DNA of 64,000 bases from Eudorina sp. 2006-703-Eu-15 (Eukaryota > Chlorophyta > Chlorophyceae > Chlamydomonadales > Volvocaceae), in assembly GCA_003117195.1 (NCBI GenBank), contig BDSI01000029.1, positions 62,001-126,000 on the forward strand, read 5' to 3'. The first letter of the stretch is position 1; each line of letters opens with the position of its first letter. Shown here piece after piece: positions 22,867-34,354 of the stretch. A program made the position numbers and the translations under genes. The notes beneath the pieces were generated by a model, which saw only the letters and a list, made by a program, of their open reading frames with translations, was not told the DNA's origin and did no database searches.

Positions 22867-25550
22867 GAAATTATTTTTCGCAGCTTGTAGCCTCCCCCGC
22901 CGACTTTGAATGGGGGCGCTATCGGCCGCAACTCCGCAAGGCTGCTGCAGCAAATCGTCGGTGTAGGCCGCCATTCAGCGTATCGGGGCGGTTGTTGAAC
23001 CAATGTAACGGTCGTTTTTATGTGGGTTAAGTTATCCAGTCATAGCGTCAATGTTGCGGTGTTTTGGCATAGGCGCTCGGATACCGTAGGCATCAGTTAT
23101 CGCAGCGTTACCCGACATGAAATACAGATTTATGACAATTGCAATCGGTGTCATTCTTTCTGCGTACGAGTTATTGCCCATTTCAAGCTCACAGTATGGA
23201 ACGGACGTTTGCCGTGAAAGGGTAACTCTGTTACGTAAGGGCTAAGGGTAACGATCGCTTCCTAAGGGTCCCGCTGTGCAACATTTGTGCACAAGCCGAC
23301 CTCGCTGCGTCTCAGTTTGCTGCAAAGAGAACTCTATCCTTACGTCAAGACAGCATATAAGTACACGCAAACGTTGACAGCGCGCTGCCGTACGCATCTT
23401 GGTGACACAACAGGTACAGTACGAGTTTATATACTATGGCTCTGCGAGACATCTAATTAAACATTCTGAGCGGTTTAAAGGGAATACATTCACGAGGCAG
23501 GAGCCAATAAACGTCGTAGTTCCGGAGTTTTTACGTACCGGTCGCTTGATACGTCAGGATACGTCGCGCCAGGTCGCGCGCAGTGCAGCGAGTCAGGGCG
23601 AGTCAACTGGAGACTGGGCATCTATTGGTCGTAAATGCGAAAGGGCTGGATTGAGTCACCAAGATTTGGGTCGAAGACGTACAACGATTTTGTTGCAGCA
23701 AGACCCCGCCATCCATAGCCACATGTACTGCCCTGCAGCAAATTCTTGCAACAAATAGTTAAATGATAGCCCAATTGGCTGCTTGGCAGTTTGTCAAGCC
23801 AAGGCCAGATGTTGCGACGTCAGGGGCCCTGTGTCGGCTGCTGAATGTTGCCCCGCCCCTGTCAGTGCTTGGGGAGCGAAAGCAGTGCGACAACGAAGCG
23901 ACTGGCAGGCGCGGTACACCATCAAGCTCCAGCGCGCGCAGGAAATGCGTGCCAGGCCGACCCGGCCACCAAATGTGACGCTCACAACCGGTTACAACCG
24001 GTTACAACCAATCCCGCGGATTGTCACGTTCATCAAATATTGCCCAGGTTTGTCATGTCACTGTCGCGCACAATGACAGCGGACGCCTGTACGGTGCGAA
24101 TAAGGCAGGGCCCCCCAGGGGGCTCGTTGTGCGGGTCTTGTGCGGTTTTTCCTGGAGGTCGGTTGAGGTGGGCCCCTTCTCCAGGTGGGCCCCTGGACTT
24201 GGTGGTATTGTCTGGTCCGCACCGCTGCGCGACACGCTCTACAGACGGTGTCGGGTAAGGGTGTTGACAAGCATGTGCACAAACTCAAAACCACGAGTCT
24301 GGCGGTCTCTTAAGGCGACGGAGCGGCTGGGCGGGCGGGAGACGGCTGGGTGATCCGTCCTCTGGGGGTGCTGCGGATGCGCCGCGTCCAAACGGGGTAT
24401 CTGCGGGTATTCTGAGCACTACACATGAAATCAAGCAATATATTTGTCGAGAGTGTCCGCGACGGCGGAAAGTACGGTTCCGTGAGAGTGCAAGCTTTCA
24501 CGGAGACCGCGACTTGGAAGAGCATTTTCGCAAATTCACGTCGTCAGTACTGAAAGGTTTCCAGTGTGCCGTCGGCCCAGTACCAGTGCCACAGCAGTTA
24601 GTGCAGTTAACCAGGCTCGCCTCCTTCTCGGTTGCCAGGCTCGCTGCCTCCGAAGGAAGCAAACGCACTTCCTTGCCTGCAGGTAGCCAAACCCCGTCTT
24701 CGTACCCAAGTGGTAAGGCAGTCATAACGCGTGAGAACTACCAGCGCTATCTGAGCCCTCGACCACACGGATATCTGGCAGAAGTCCGCAACCTGGAACC
24801 AGGTATCATGCAATTACCGGAAGCATCATCTTGACGATATTGCGGTTTCTGTACATCCGGTGTTCGGTCACGGTGTTCGGGCAGATTGTCACCACATTCC
24901 CTCGCTTTACAACATTTATTCTATGTATTATCGACAGCAATATCAGCACAGGGTGCATGTATTGAACAGCGCGCACGTGCTGCGTGGGGCCCACTGAGCA
25001 CTGATTGCAAGGAAGTCTTCCCCTCGTCCAGGACTCTCCGATTAGATCGGTCTAACCGTTATGTAATAATATTTTTGAATTTGTTTGTATAAAAATACAA
25101 ATTTTTGACAACTGTGTGGTTGTGGTGCGGTCTGCATGTCGTCTGGCAACCGCTGCCGGGTGCAATCCCCAATCCGGCATACAATCAGAGATATACGGAA
25201 TGCAATTGAAATTAAGTGAAAGCTCTTGTAGCAATATCTGTTGATGAATAGCCAAAGAACCTCAAGCCACTGACCGCGCGCTCTTGCCTTGCGCTCGGTC
25301 GTGCACGCCCTTTCCTAGGGAAAGCCCAAAGCTGCATAGCATGCAAATCTTAGACGTTGCATAGTTTACAACATAAGCTCAATACGGAGTGCTTTGGCTC
25401 TGTGCCTCTGTCAGTCACGTACCTGCAACCGTCAGTACGGAAGTCTTTGCGCACTCGGTTGACGAGTTCACGCCCTTGCCCGCAGCAAGGGGTTGCGTTC
25501 GATGTATTCGCAACTTGTACTATTTTCCAGTTGACTGCTTTTGTAAGGCA
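22867..25550. other. A/T-richer divergent intergenic region
   Basis: This lies between the divergent phosphodiesterase (minus) and transporter (plus) genes and should hold both promoters and 5' UTRs. It is visibly lower in GC than its flanks. A 42-codon ATG frame at 24425-24553 has fairly protein-like composition, but it shows no splice partners, homology or conserved motif that I recognise, so it is not called. Confidence 0.4.
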
Positions 25551-27452
25551 ATGTCTTCATCAAAGCTCCACGACGACAAGGCCTCGCTACCGGGTCCTCC
25601 AAGGGCGAATGGAACTCCTGGTTACATCAAAATCCTCTATATTGCACTGAATGTATTCGCAGCATGTAGTATTGTCTTTGCAAATAAAGTGGTCTTCGCA
25701 GTTTATCAGTAAGTAGCGACCGCGCACAGTTAGGATTGACGCGAGACTGTATTCATTTGTGCTTCAGTATACAACGTATTGATCTCACGATTACCTTTCA
25801 GGAGCGTTAAATGTTGGGGTTGAACTGCAGCGGCTGTCATAGGGACTTGGCTGAGAACGCATAGCATATCGCAGCTGTAATTCAACGTTTATCTTAATCA
25901 AATGCGTGGTAGAGGACAGGGGCAGCTGCTGTTGATCGAGCGTCCAAATCCACCGTTGTCCCGCCGTGCATCCCTCCCGCAACGCTTGAACACCCGCCGC
26001 CCCTCCCCGCAGGTTCACGTTTGTCACAACGCTGACGTTGATCCACACGCTGTTCACATGGGCCGGGATGGTCACGCTGGAGCGTTTCGGTTTCTTCGAT
26101 TCCAAAAAGTTCACACAGCTAGAGATAGCACCCTTGGCACTGGGCTACGTCGGCTACGTCGTCCTCAACAACCTCTCCCTCAACTTGAACACCGTGGGAC
26201 TCTACCAGATCCTGAAGGTGCGAATGGCATGACGCTGCAAGGCATGGCGCGTCCCTGTCTCCCTGAATGGCGCGTCCCTGTCTCCTCCCTGACTGGCGCG
26301 TCCCTGTCTCCCTGAATGGCGCGTCCCTGTCTCCTCCCTGAATGGCGCGTCCCTGTCTCCTCCCTGAATGGCGCGTCCCTGTCTCCCTGAATGGCGCGTC
26401 GCTGTCTCCCTGAATGGCGTGTGTCCACTGCCGCCGCTCCGAAACCCGCCTCCCGTCCGCCGCGCCCTGGCCACCCTCCCCGGACCTGGTCGCGCGCGCG
26501 CAAACGGGTAAATCGCCCCATCTCCGCAGATCGCCATCACCCCCACCGTCATCGTCCTGGAGTTCCTGCTGTTCCGGAGAAAGCAAACCCTGCGGGTGCT
26601 GATGGCGGTGCTGGTGGTGTGCGTGGGCGTCACAGTCGCGGCCGTGACAGACCGGGTCGCCATCTCCAACGTCGTCGGCGTGGCGGTGGGCCTGGCCTCT
26701 GTGGTGGTCACCGGGCTGTACCAGATATGGGCGGGATCCAAGCAGAGGGAGCTCCGCGCCAACAGCTCCCAGCTGCTGCTGGCCTACACGCCGCAGGTAC
26801 GAGCTGGGGCCTGCGTATGGGTGTGTAATGAGCAAACTGAGCCGCGAGATGAGAAAGCGATGGCAATGATGACAGGAACCGATGAATTACCTCAGTCAGC
26901 TCCAAGAGGACGTCCGTTTGATTGCCGAGCGCCAGCGCTGCGTCGCGTATAAGAAACGGAGTGTGGGTGGGTGGGTGCGTGGGTGTTTACGGAGCTCACA
27001 CACTCCACTTGGTTGAAAGCCAGTAAGCGGCACTCAGCGGCGGACGCCCCAACCCGACCCTGCAGCGCAAGTCACGCCCGGATGCAATTGTTACCCACTT
27101 GCGGGTCCGCCTCTGTGGGGTGTATAGAAAAAAAACATGTGGGGTGTGTGAAAAAGTAACTGTGGGGTGTGTGCGTGCGCGTGTGTTGTTGAGGAGAAGC
27201 GAGCCGCGCGAAGAGTACGTCGCGAGGGAACCGACCCGGCCCGAACTGTGTGCTAATTGAGCAGGCAGAACAGGAGTGCGTGACATGCGAGGGGCCAAGT
27301 GGCGCCCAATAGTTTGCCCGTATGCGCATATAATATACCCATTGCCCGAACCGTATAAATAGCGAAAGGCTGCGGTGTCGGAAGAACGCTGTCGATTTGG
27401 CGCGCTGTTGTTGTCGCGGCGTCGCGAGAGACTACCAGCTGGTGCCCACCAG

Positions 27453-27483
<31 letters not shown>

Positions 27484-29085
27484 TATCAAAGAGAAAAGCT
27501 GAGCCGTGTGTGTGTGTGTGTGTGTGTGTGTGAATCGTTACATATCTGCCGGGCCGACGCTGGCCGGGGGCGCTAACCCGTGTGTGTGTCCTGACCCGTG
27601 TGTGTCTCTCGGGAGGAACCCCCCCGACCCAAACCAGTTGCCACACACCGGTGTGTTTAATGAGAAGCCAACCCATAACCGGTGTGTGTTGGTGCGTTTG
27701 TCTCCTACCCCCGCCACCACCCAGGCCGCCTGCATGCTCATCTTGTTGGCGCCGATGATGGACGACATCGGGGTGGCCCGTCGGGGGCCCAACACCGTGC
27801 TGGGGTTCGCCTACACGCCGTCCGCGGTCTCCGCCATCGTGATCTCCGGGCTGTTGGGCGTCCTGGTCAGCCTGTCGACGTTCCTGGTCATCGGCGCGAC
27901 GTCCAGTCTGACGTACAATGTGGTGGGCCACGCAAAGACGGTGAGTACGGTGGCAGGGGCTGGGGGCGTTAGGGGGTGCCGGGCAGGGCGCGAGCAACGA
28001 GGCATGTGGCCCGTGGTTGCGCCGCCGCGGTGCATGGTGAAATGGCGGGCCGGGGGCGGGGGCAGTGGAGGGGGACCGCGGGGCGCGCTGCTGGCGGCTC
28101 GGATGCCGCCGGCCTCACCGCAGGCCTGCTCGGCATGTTGGTGGAGCGCGAGGTGCGCAGCGAAACTGGTGTGGGATGATGGCTGGATGAGATATCTATA
28201 CCTCTGGAGGATGCACCACACGGACGCGGGCAGGCACAATGAACCGCCGCGGACACCCCCTGTGCGGCATGTGTGTTGTGCGGCATGTGTGCGGGACCGC
28301 TGCGCATCTGGGCGGTTGGCGGCCGAGGGGCGGCAAGGGACAGCCGCCGCACGCGGGGCCCGTTCGCCTCCACGGGTCCGTTCGCCGACCTGCCACCACG
28401 ACAGCGCCTGGCGAGCGGGTCCGATGTGGGTCCACGTCATGCGGACGCGTGCCCTGCAGATACGGTAGGTACACAGGAACGCGGCTTGGACTGGGTGTCA
28501 GCGACAGCCGGCCGCAGCTGCACGACGACGACACGGACCGACTCCGATGCGGCACTGCGTGAAAGCTCGACACGCAACCAAGCCACCTCCAGCACACCAC
28601 CCTGCCATCAAGGTCCGTCGCCGCCTCTCCGGCGGCGCATATGACACAGAGCAAGAGCGGCCCGTTGCCGTTAGCCGCTGCTTGCTCCGAAACCCATTTG
28701 TTCTACCATTTTCCTTGCCTTGCCTTACGCCCCCCCGCGGTGTGCGGGTCCGTGCTGGGCCCCCCAGGTCCTGATCCTCGCGGGCGGCTGCCTGATCTTC
28801 GGGGAGGGGATGCCCTGGAAGCGGCTGCTGGGCATCGTCATCACCATGACGGGCATTGCCTGGTACACGACACTGACGATGCAGCAGGGCGGCAAGCCGC
28901 CGCCGCCGTCGCCCCAGCAGCAGCAGTCGCAGTTGCAGCAGCAGCTGCAGGAGAGGGCGCAGTTCGCAGTCGGCAGCCGGGGCCTCAGCAAAAGCAGCAG
29001 CTCCGAGGACGCGGCCGCCGCCGACAGGACGGCCCAGGAGGCCAGGCCGCTCCTGTCGCCGGCTGGCAGCGATGCGAAGGTGTGA
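25551..29085 (+). CDS. SLC35/TPT-family (drug/metabolite superfamily) transporter, SLC35E3-like
   Basis: Five exons, 25551-25708, 26013-26217, 26530-26796, 27725-27940 and 28768-29085, sum to 1164 nt and encode 387 residues. The start MSSSKLHDDKAS gives a short cytoplasmic N-terminus before TM1 (YIKILYIALNVFAACSIVF). Family marks include NNLSLNLNTVGLYQILK, then ITPTVIVLEFLLFRRK, a membrane-embedded QIWAGSKQRE segment, and LVSLSTFLVIGATSSLTYNV followed by VGHAKT. This arrangement is that of triose-phosphate/nucleotide-sugar translocators, closest in my reading to SLC35E3-like members, with about ten TM helices. Substrate cannot be read from sequence; Golgi or plastid membranes are both possible. 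The C-terminal tail after ITMTGIAWYTTLTMQQ is a Pro/Gln/Ser-rich extension of about 70 residues, longer than usual. No near TGTAA signal was found downstream. Confidence 0.88.
26244..26418 (+). repeat. 24/27-bp minisatellite x~7 in transporter intron 2
   Basis: Tandem units of GAATGGCGCGTCCCTGTCTC with CC or CTCCCT spacers alternate between 24 and 27 bp. Confidence 0.92.
27261..27445 (+). repeat. Dispersed repeat family A, copy A3
   Basis: A full-length copy in transporter intron 3 runs from GCAGGCAGAACAGGAGTGCG to GAGACTACCAGCTGGTGC. It is highly similar to 6181-6366. It also contains TATAAATAG, where A1 has TTAAGATAAACA. GT-rich sequence lies on both sides. Confidence 0.88.
27453..27533 (+). 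repeat. (GT)n dinucleotide arrays
   Basis: Two GT runs of about 13-15 repeats each are split by ATCAAAGAGAAAAGCTGAGC, immediately 3' of family A copy A3 in transporter intron 3. Confidence 0.95.
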
Positions 29086-29087
29086 AC

Positions 29088-29210
29088 CCAACAGGGCGAG
29101 ACCCAGCGGGGCGAGACCCAGCGGGGCGGAGCGGGGGGGGCTGGGCCCCTGTCCCAGTTGCCCGATTCGCAGCTTCACTCAGCGGGGCGAGACCCAGCGG
29201 GGCGGGGCCG
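29088..29210 (+). repeat. 16-bp tandem/interspersed repeat in 3' UTR
   Basis: Several copies of GGGCGAGACCCAGCGG occur at 29093-29135 and again at 29180-29208, immediately after the transporter stop codon. Confidence 0.8.
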
Positions 29211-31454
29211 ACCATCGTGGGGCCGGTTCCGCAACTTTTCGAGGCCCAGCGGCGCGCGGCTCGAGGCCCCGTTCACACAGCTGCTGCTGGCCTGGCCCGA
29301 GCCTCGTGGCTCCCTGGCTCAGGTCTGTCCTGGATAACCCTGGGGAGGTTTTCGGGCTGAGCTGGCGTGGTTCATGGCCGACATTGGCCGTGTATGTGTC
29401 GCTGCGCGCGACCCTAGTCCCCGTGGAATGTGAGCCTGGCTGGGGTGGAGTGGGGTGGGGGTTAATAGAAAAGGAAAACCAAACCCAGAACCCAACCCGT
29501 GCACACCCCAAATTACTCAAGAATACTTACGTGGCGAGGTACCTGCATGGCAGGAAGGATCCCTTTACTGGGCGGGGGGATATCCTTGCCTGGATCATTG
29601 ATTGACAAAATGGGGGTCCACCATCCAAGAACCCAACGCCCCGACGCCCTGAGGGCGGGCACGCGCACCCTGGCGGGTGCTGGGTGGCGGACGGAGCGCC
29701 CAAGGAGGCGTCAGCGGACCGGGTCTAGGAGTACCTACTGCCTGACCGACTGCTGCCCGGTGGCCGCGGAGCTGCTCTTCCGCAGCTGCTGCCGCCACCC
29801 GCCAGCAGCGCCCGTGCGCACCCGTTCCATCGCCGACGCGGATTTAGACGGTGAGCCACGGGGCAGTGCGGCCCCGGTCAGGCCTGCAAGGGGCAGTGCG
29901 AGCCCGGTCAGTCGGGCGACGGGGCGTTGGTTTGGGCCTGCGTGCATCCATCCCGCGTGTTTGGCTTCTGGAAGGGCGGGTGGTCTGCAGAGGGATGTGA
30001 TCCGCGTGACGGACACAACCAGCTGTCCAGCTCCCCACCTCTCCAGCCCTCCAGCCCTGCCGAGGATGGGCCCGTGGAGGGGGTGTGAGGCGGTTCATGG
30101 CGATGGGGCGTGCCGTCCCGGGGGCTTCGGTGTTGGCTTCGGGTTTGGGTTCGCAGCATGGCTGGACCCGCCCGGATGCGCAGTCGGACCCCGGAGGGCA
30201 AAGCAGCGGCCAATAGCCAAGCTTGTCGTTGTTGTTATTGTTGTTGTTCTTCGTGACGGTGTTGTTCTTCATGAGGGGTGGTCGTTACACCGCATCGGGT
30301 GGGTTCCGGACACGGGCGAGTCGCCGCCTGCGAGACAAGAAGCGCTGTGGGGACTTGCCTTCTTTGCGCACTTGGATCTTTCATTTTCGAGCCATCAAGA
30401 GGCACACGGGTGTGTGACCGAGAGTGCTGTGCAATGGAAGGCCCCTGCGCTCGGCCACCGAGCGATTTGTGGAACGCAGTTGGAGGCTCAAATAACGATT
30501 GCAGTCGCGGACAGAGCGGCGGGTGTCATGCTGTTGGCAGGTAGGTCTGTGGCTGCGGACTTGAGCCAGCCGAATATTCTTAGGCGCCACGGGTCCATGA
30601 AAGGGAATATAATGGATTCTTGTGGCGGGCATCGCCACCAGTGTGGGGACGGACGAAGAGTCTTGGCTGTCACGCCGGGCCGGTTGAGAAGTGATGGTGA
30701 CGATCTCTGGTCGATCCAAGCCCCCATGCGATGTGATCGTTGTTGGGGGGCCGCCCGCAACGGCGACGCGCGCCTCATCGGCGGCGGCTGCGTCGCACGG
30801 CCGCGCTGGGGGGTTGCGGCGCTCGGCGCTGATCCAGCGGGCTGGGACATGTACCGTACCCGTTCGCCCGTGTCTTAAGTGTCTAGGCTCCTGAGCGCCG
30901 CTCTAACACGCCCGTCGCGTTTTTGATTGATGTCACTTGCCCGCGGCTCAGTAGACCAGAGATATGCACATAATACATACCCGTGTCGGTGGGTGAGAGT
31001 CATCCGGTGGGGAGCGCTGTACAGTGTACAGTTTTGGACGTTGCATGTTGGTCGCTCGTTGATCGTTGTTGAACCGGTGTGTGTAAAGGATGGATGCACT
31101 CGAGCGTGGTGGACTGGCACGAGAGTGGTGGACTGGCATGCCAGCGTCCGTCGGTCGGGTGGACCACATGCGTGCCGGCATCGCATTTCGATGTGTATCG
31201 GTGGCATGTATGTGCAGCATATATATGTATGTATGTGACGACACGGATGGAGGAGGTCGGGGACAGGTGCTATTGGCTGCACTGTGGTGTGTACGTGTCC
31301 CCGTCTGTCTCGTTGCGGTGTCAACTGCTGGACGCGCGTCCGGAAAGCCCGCGTCACGTAGGTCATGTTGTGCTGGCTGATGGCTTGGCTGATGGCTGGC
31401 TGCATTTGTCCGTTGCGGCGTTTTTGATATAGGTAGAGAGCGGCGGATTATAAG
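29211..31454. other. Intergenic DNA, no gene seen
   Basis: Long open frames here (for example 29499-30878) lack splice logic, conserved motifs or consistent codon bias, and they are GC-driven. Nothing else is recognised. Confidence 0.4.
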
Positions 31455-31753
31455 GCCAGAATGGGCAATGAGTCAGGGCATCCATCCATACGCGCTTAGA
31501 TGCTACTATGTTGATTGCAGGTGTGCGTTTACCGGGCGAGGTTTCCACGGGCAGAGTCGTGCAGAGCAGAATGCGATCAACGGAGGGGGTCCGGAAATAA
31601 TGATGCCGTACGAACAACGACTCAGGGTTAATGAACGCTGTCGTCGTATATGGACGTGATTGCAGCGATATTTGTGTTGGTAGTGTGCACAGCCGAAGTT
31701 CTGGCTATGCTCATGGCCACCGTTGTCCAATAGGGAACCGGCACGACCGATGG
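31455..31753 (+). repeat. Dispersed repeat family C, copy C1
   Basis: This 299-bp stretch aligns co-linearly with 34087-34354. Shared blocks are GCTTAGATGC, GATCAACGG, CCGGAAAT, GCCGTACGA (ACCGTACGA in C2), GCCGAAG and CCACCGTTGTCCAATAGG. Overall divergence is substantial. Confidence 0.75.
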
Positions 31754-32200
31754 CCAAATGATTGTCATGAATGATTGTCACTTTCTAACCACAACCGCAC
31801 CCTGGCCACGCGTGTCGTCTCGGCCGGTCCCCGCCGCAATACGCAGGCCAACTCCTCCATCCTCCGTCCGCGATGCCCGGCCTCCCCCGCGTCCCCGCGA
31901 TGCGTCTAGTTATCTGAACGCATGCAGGAGAGCCCTTGACGTGTCTGCACCTGCCCTGCTGCTCCGCTGTGCCAGACATACATGTACGCCTGTACACCTG
32001 ACATGTATGCGCGCGCGTTGCCACCCTTGCCAGTCCTGCTCACTATATGTGATGCCGCAGGTACGTCCAAGCGCAGAACATGACCAGGATGCAACATCAC
32101 AGCAAAGTCGCCGTAATGGGCAAATGCTGCCACGAATGATGGTTTGCATGCACGAGCTGTGCGGGACTTGGGACCATAATCATAATCAAGGCGCGCGGCC

Positions 32201-32272
32201 TGCAGCGGACCCCAAAAGGGATCAACGGTGTATACCAACAGGGCAAGCCCCAGAAGGCCCCACCGCGTGGAT
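32201..32272 (+). repeat. Dispersed repeat family B, copy B3
   Basis: The core GCAGCGGACCCCAAAAGGGA, TCAACGGTGTATACCAACAG and GGCAAGCCCCAG matches B1. It ends 24 bp before the tandem duplication at 32296. Confidence 0.78.
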
Positions 32273-32295
32273 GTTGTCCACCCGACCATAACGAA

Positions 32296-33247
32296 GGGAT
32301 GCAGATAGAGTAAATACTTCACGCGCGTACGGTTCATGCGGATCAGTGTTGCTATCTTAAATAAAAAGAATATTTACGGGCAAAAAAGCCAGAAATTTTC
32401 TATTTCCCGGACCCCCAAGAAACCTGCGAGATTTCATTTATTTGACGCTGTGGAGAGCCGGAAATCTGCCCTGCCAACTGTTTTCCAGACTACCAAAAAG
32501 GCCTGGAAATCTGCAGGCGCAGGGAAAAATCCTGCATCGTACACCTGTCTACCGCCAAAACACACCCGAATGCCGTGTCCCCAACTCCTGGTTACCCTCC
32601 CATATGCATCCGCGACGCCTCCATGGACTTAGAATCCCTGTCGTCGCTGTGGTAACAGTGGCCCTGCTGTCGAAACACGCAGAAATATTTCCACCCTGCC
32701 TCGGAGGTTTTTATTTCCTGGCACCTAGGAAGCCCCCCAAAATCTGCCCTGCCAAAGGTTTTTTGGCTACTGGCGACAGGCCGGAAACCTGCGGAATTCT
32801 ATTTCCCCGTTTTGGAAGATAGCAACACTGATGCGGATGTCCTCCGCCGGAGCGCCTGTAGCTTATTTGGACGCAGCTGTTGGCCAGAGCGACGCGGACC
32901 TTTAAATTTTGCCAGGTTTTGCTGTCTCAAGCAACATGACCGACTTGAGTGATGGTGACGTCTGTGTTGTTCAGTCCCGATACCGTCGCATTCGGCTGGG
33001 TTTCGATGTCTGGGCAGTGGGATGCAGATAGAGTAAATACTTCACGCGCGTACGGTTCATGCGGATGTCCTCCGCCGGAGCGCCTGTAGCTTATTTGGAC
33101 GCAGCTGTTGGCCAGAGCGACGCGGACCTTTAAATTTTGCCAGGTTTTGCTGTCTCAAGCAACATGACCGACTTGAGTGATGGTGACGTCTGTGTTGTGC
33201 AGTCCCGATACCGTCGCATTCGGCTGGGTTTCGATGTCTGGGCAGTG
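32296..33247 (+). repeat. Tandem duplication of a 228-bp segment (copy 1 interrupted)
   Basis: Copy 1 is about 32296-33018 and copy 2 about 33019-33247. Both start GGGATGCAGATAGAGTAAAT and end GATGTCTGGGCAGTG. Copy 1 is longer by 495 bp, exactly the inserted element (487 bp) plus an 8-bp target-site duplication. Outside the insert only one substitution was noticed (GTTGTTCAG against GTTGTGCAG), so the duplication is recent. Confidence 0.93.
32344..32830. mobile_element. Non-autonomous hAT-like DNA transposon (487 bp)
   Basis: Perfect 15-bp terminal inverted repeats, CAGTGTTGCTATCTT at 32344-32358 and its reverse complement at 32816-32830, are flanked by the 8-bp direct repeat ATGCGGAT (32336-32343 and 32831-32838). 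An 8-bp target duplication and CAGTG-type termini are hallmarks of the hAT superfamily. There is no transposase-sized ORF. The interior has an imperfect internal repeat containing AAATCTGCCCTGCCAA and a following GG-CTAC motif, at about 32458-32510 and 32738-32790. It is a MITE or internally deleted element that depends on a transposase encoded elsewhere. Confidence 0.93.
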
Positions 33248-34086
33248 TCTCGGCGGGTTACTGGTGCCAAGGGGCTGCGCCTGCTTCGGCTCTGTGCGCG
33301 CGAGTAGCACGGTCACAGTACCGGACCAATGCGCACACACACAGCTTGCGCGCTTGCAGAAAGAGGCTGCAGCGTCAATCTGCCAATCCCGGCACGTAGC
33401 AACCCGCCCCCTCCCGCCCACGTGACTGGGCAGGTCTGGTGCGGTTTCTAGGAGAGGCAATCCTGGCGTGCTGGTACCTAACCTGGTGTGTTGGCCGGTG
33501 TGGCTGGACGACCCCCCGCGGGTGATGGAGGATAGGTGCGCAGTCCTTGGTAGGGGTTGATGAGATGAGGCCGGTCGGGACTACGGGTCCACCTTGTAAC
33601 GGTTACAAACCCGCAGCCCGTGTGGTGCCCTGCACCTGCGCCATCCACTAGTCCTCAGGGCGGGCCCTTCGATGTCGCTGGCGACCAGCACGCAGTCATA
33701 ATGCAGGCAATTTCGCTTCTCCGGGTAGCCGCTGCGGAACAAATTCGAAATGAGTCATTGGGCGCCGCATTACTGCTTGCATGTGTTACATTGTACGGAT
33801 GACATGGTACAGGTCACGCGATATGCGTGCGGGGTGTGCTTCGGTGCGGTTTTGGAGCCTGTCCGGTGCACAATGGTGCCGCGGATTCGTGAGGACACGG
33901 AGAAGGCGGGGCCACGGGAGAGCTGCACTGTTGTCTGTCGTTCACTGTTGTCTGTCGGTCACACGGTGTCGCCTGTCCGCAGGTACCCAAGGGACTGCCG
34001 CTTAGTTTTTGCTGATGGTAAGCATCAGCTTGCGGTCAGGTACGGTCCAGCAGCGGTTCTAGGTTTAGAGATCAGAGAGATCTGAA
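33248..34086. other. Intergenic DNA, no gene seen
   Basis: No exon is supported. The sequence is a mixture of unique DNA with no tandem structure noticed. Confidence 0.35.
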
Positions 34087-34354
34087 GTCCAGGATGGGCT
34101 AGATTCAGATCGGCTTAGATGCGCTTTAATACGTCGATGTTGTCGGGGTGCGTAACCGTAAGTGATTTGCTTCGGCAGACGATCAACGGCGTGTTTCCGG
34201 AAATGATACCGTACGAGTGACACATGGTTGTTAAACGCCACGCGGATGAGACGACGCGATTATCGCAAAAACCCTTTTTTGGTAGTTTACACCGCCGAAG
34301 CTTTGGGTGCGCATCGCCACCGTTGTCCAATAGGAGCACGGCGCGAGCGATGAT
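34087..34354 (+). repeat. Dispersed repeat family C, copy C2
   Basis: Second copy of the family seen at 31455-31753, same orientation, sharing GATCAACGG, CCGGAAAT, GCCGAAGCTT and CCACCGTTGTCCAATAGG in the same order and with similar spacing. Confidence 0.75.

Noticed and set aside
24425..24553. 42-codon ORF in the divergent intergenic region
   Set aside because: Composition is somewhat protein-like, but no homology, splice context or regulatory evidence supports a gene; cDNA would be needed.
29499..30878. A 459-codon plus-strand open frame after the transporter
   Set aside because: No conserved motif, domain or splice partner; composition-driven open frame in intergenic DNA.
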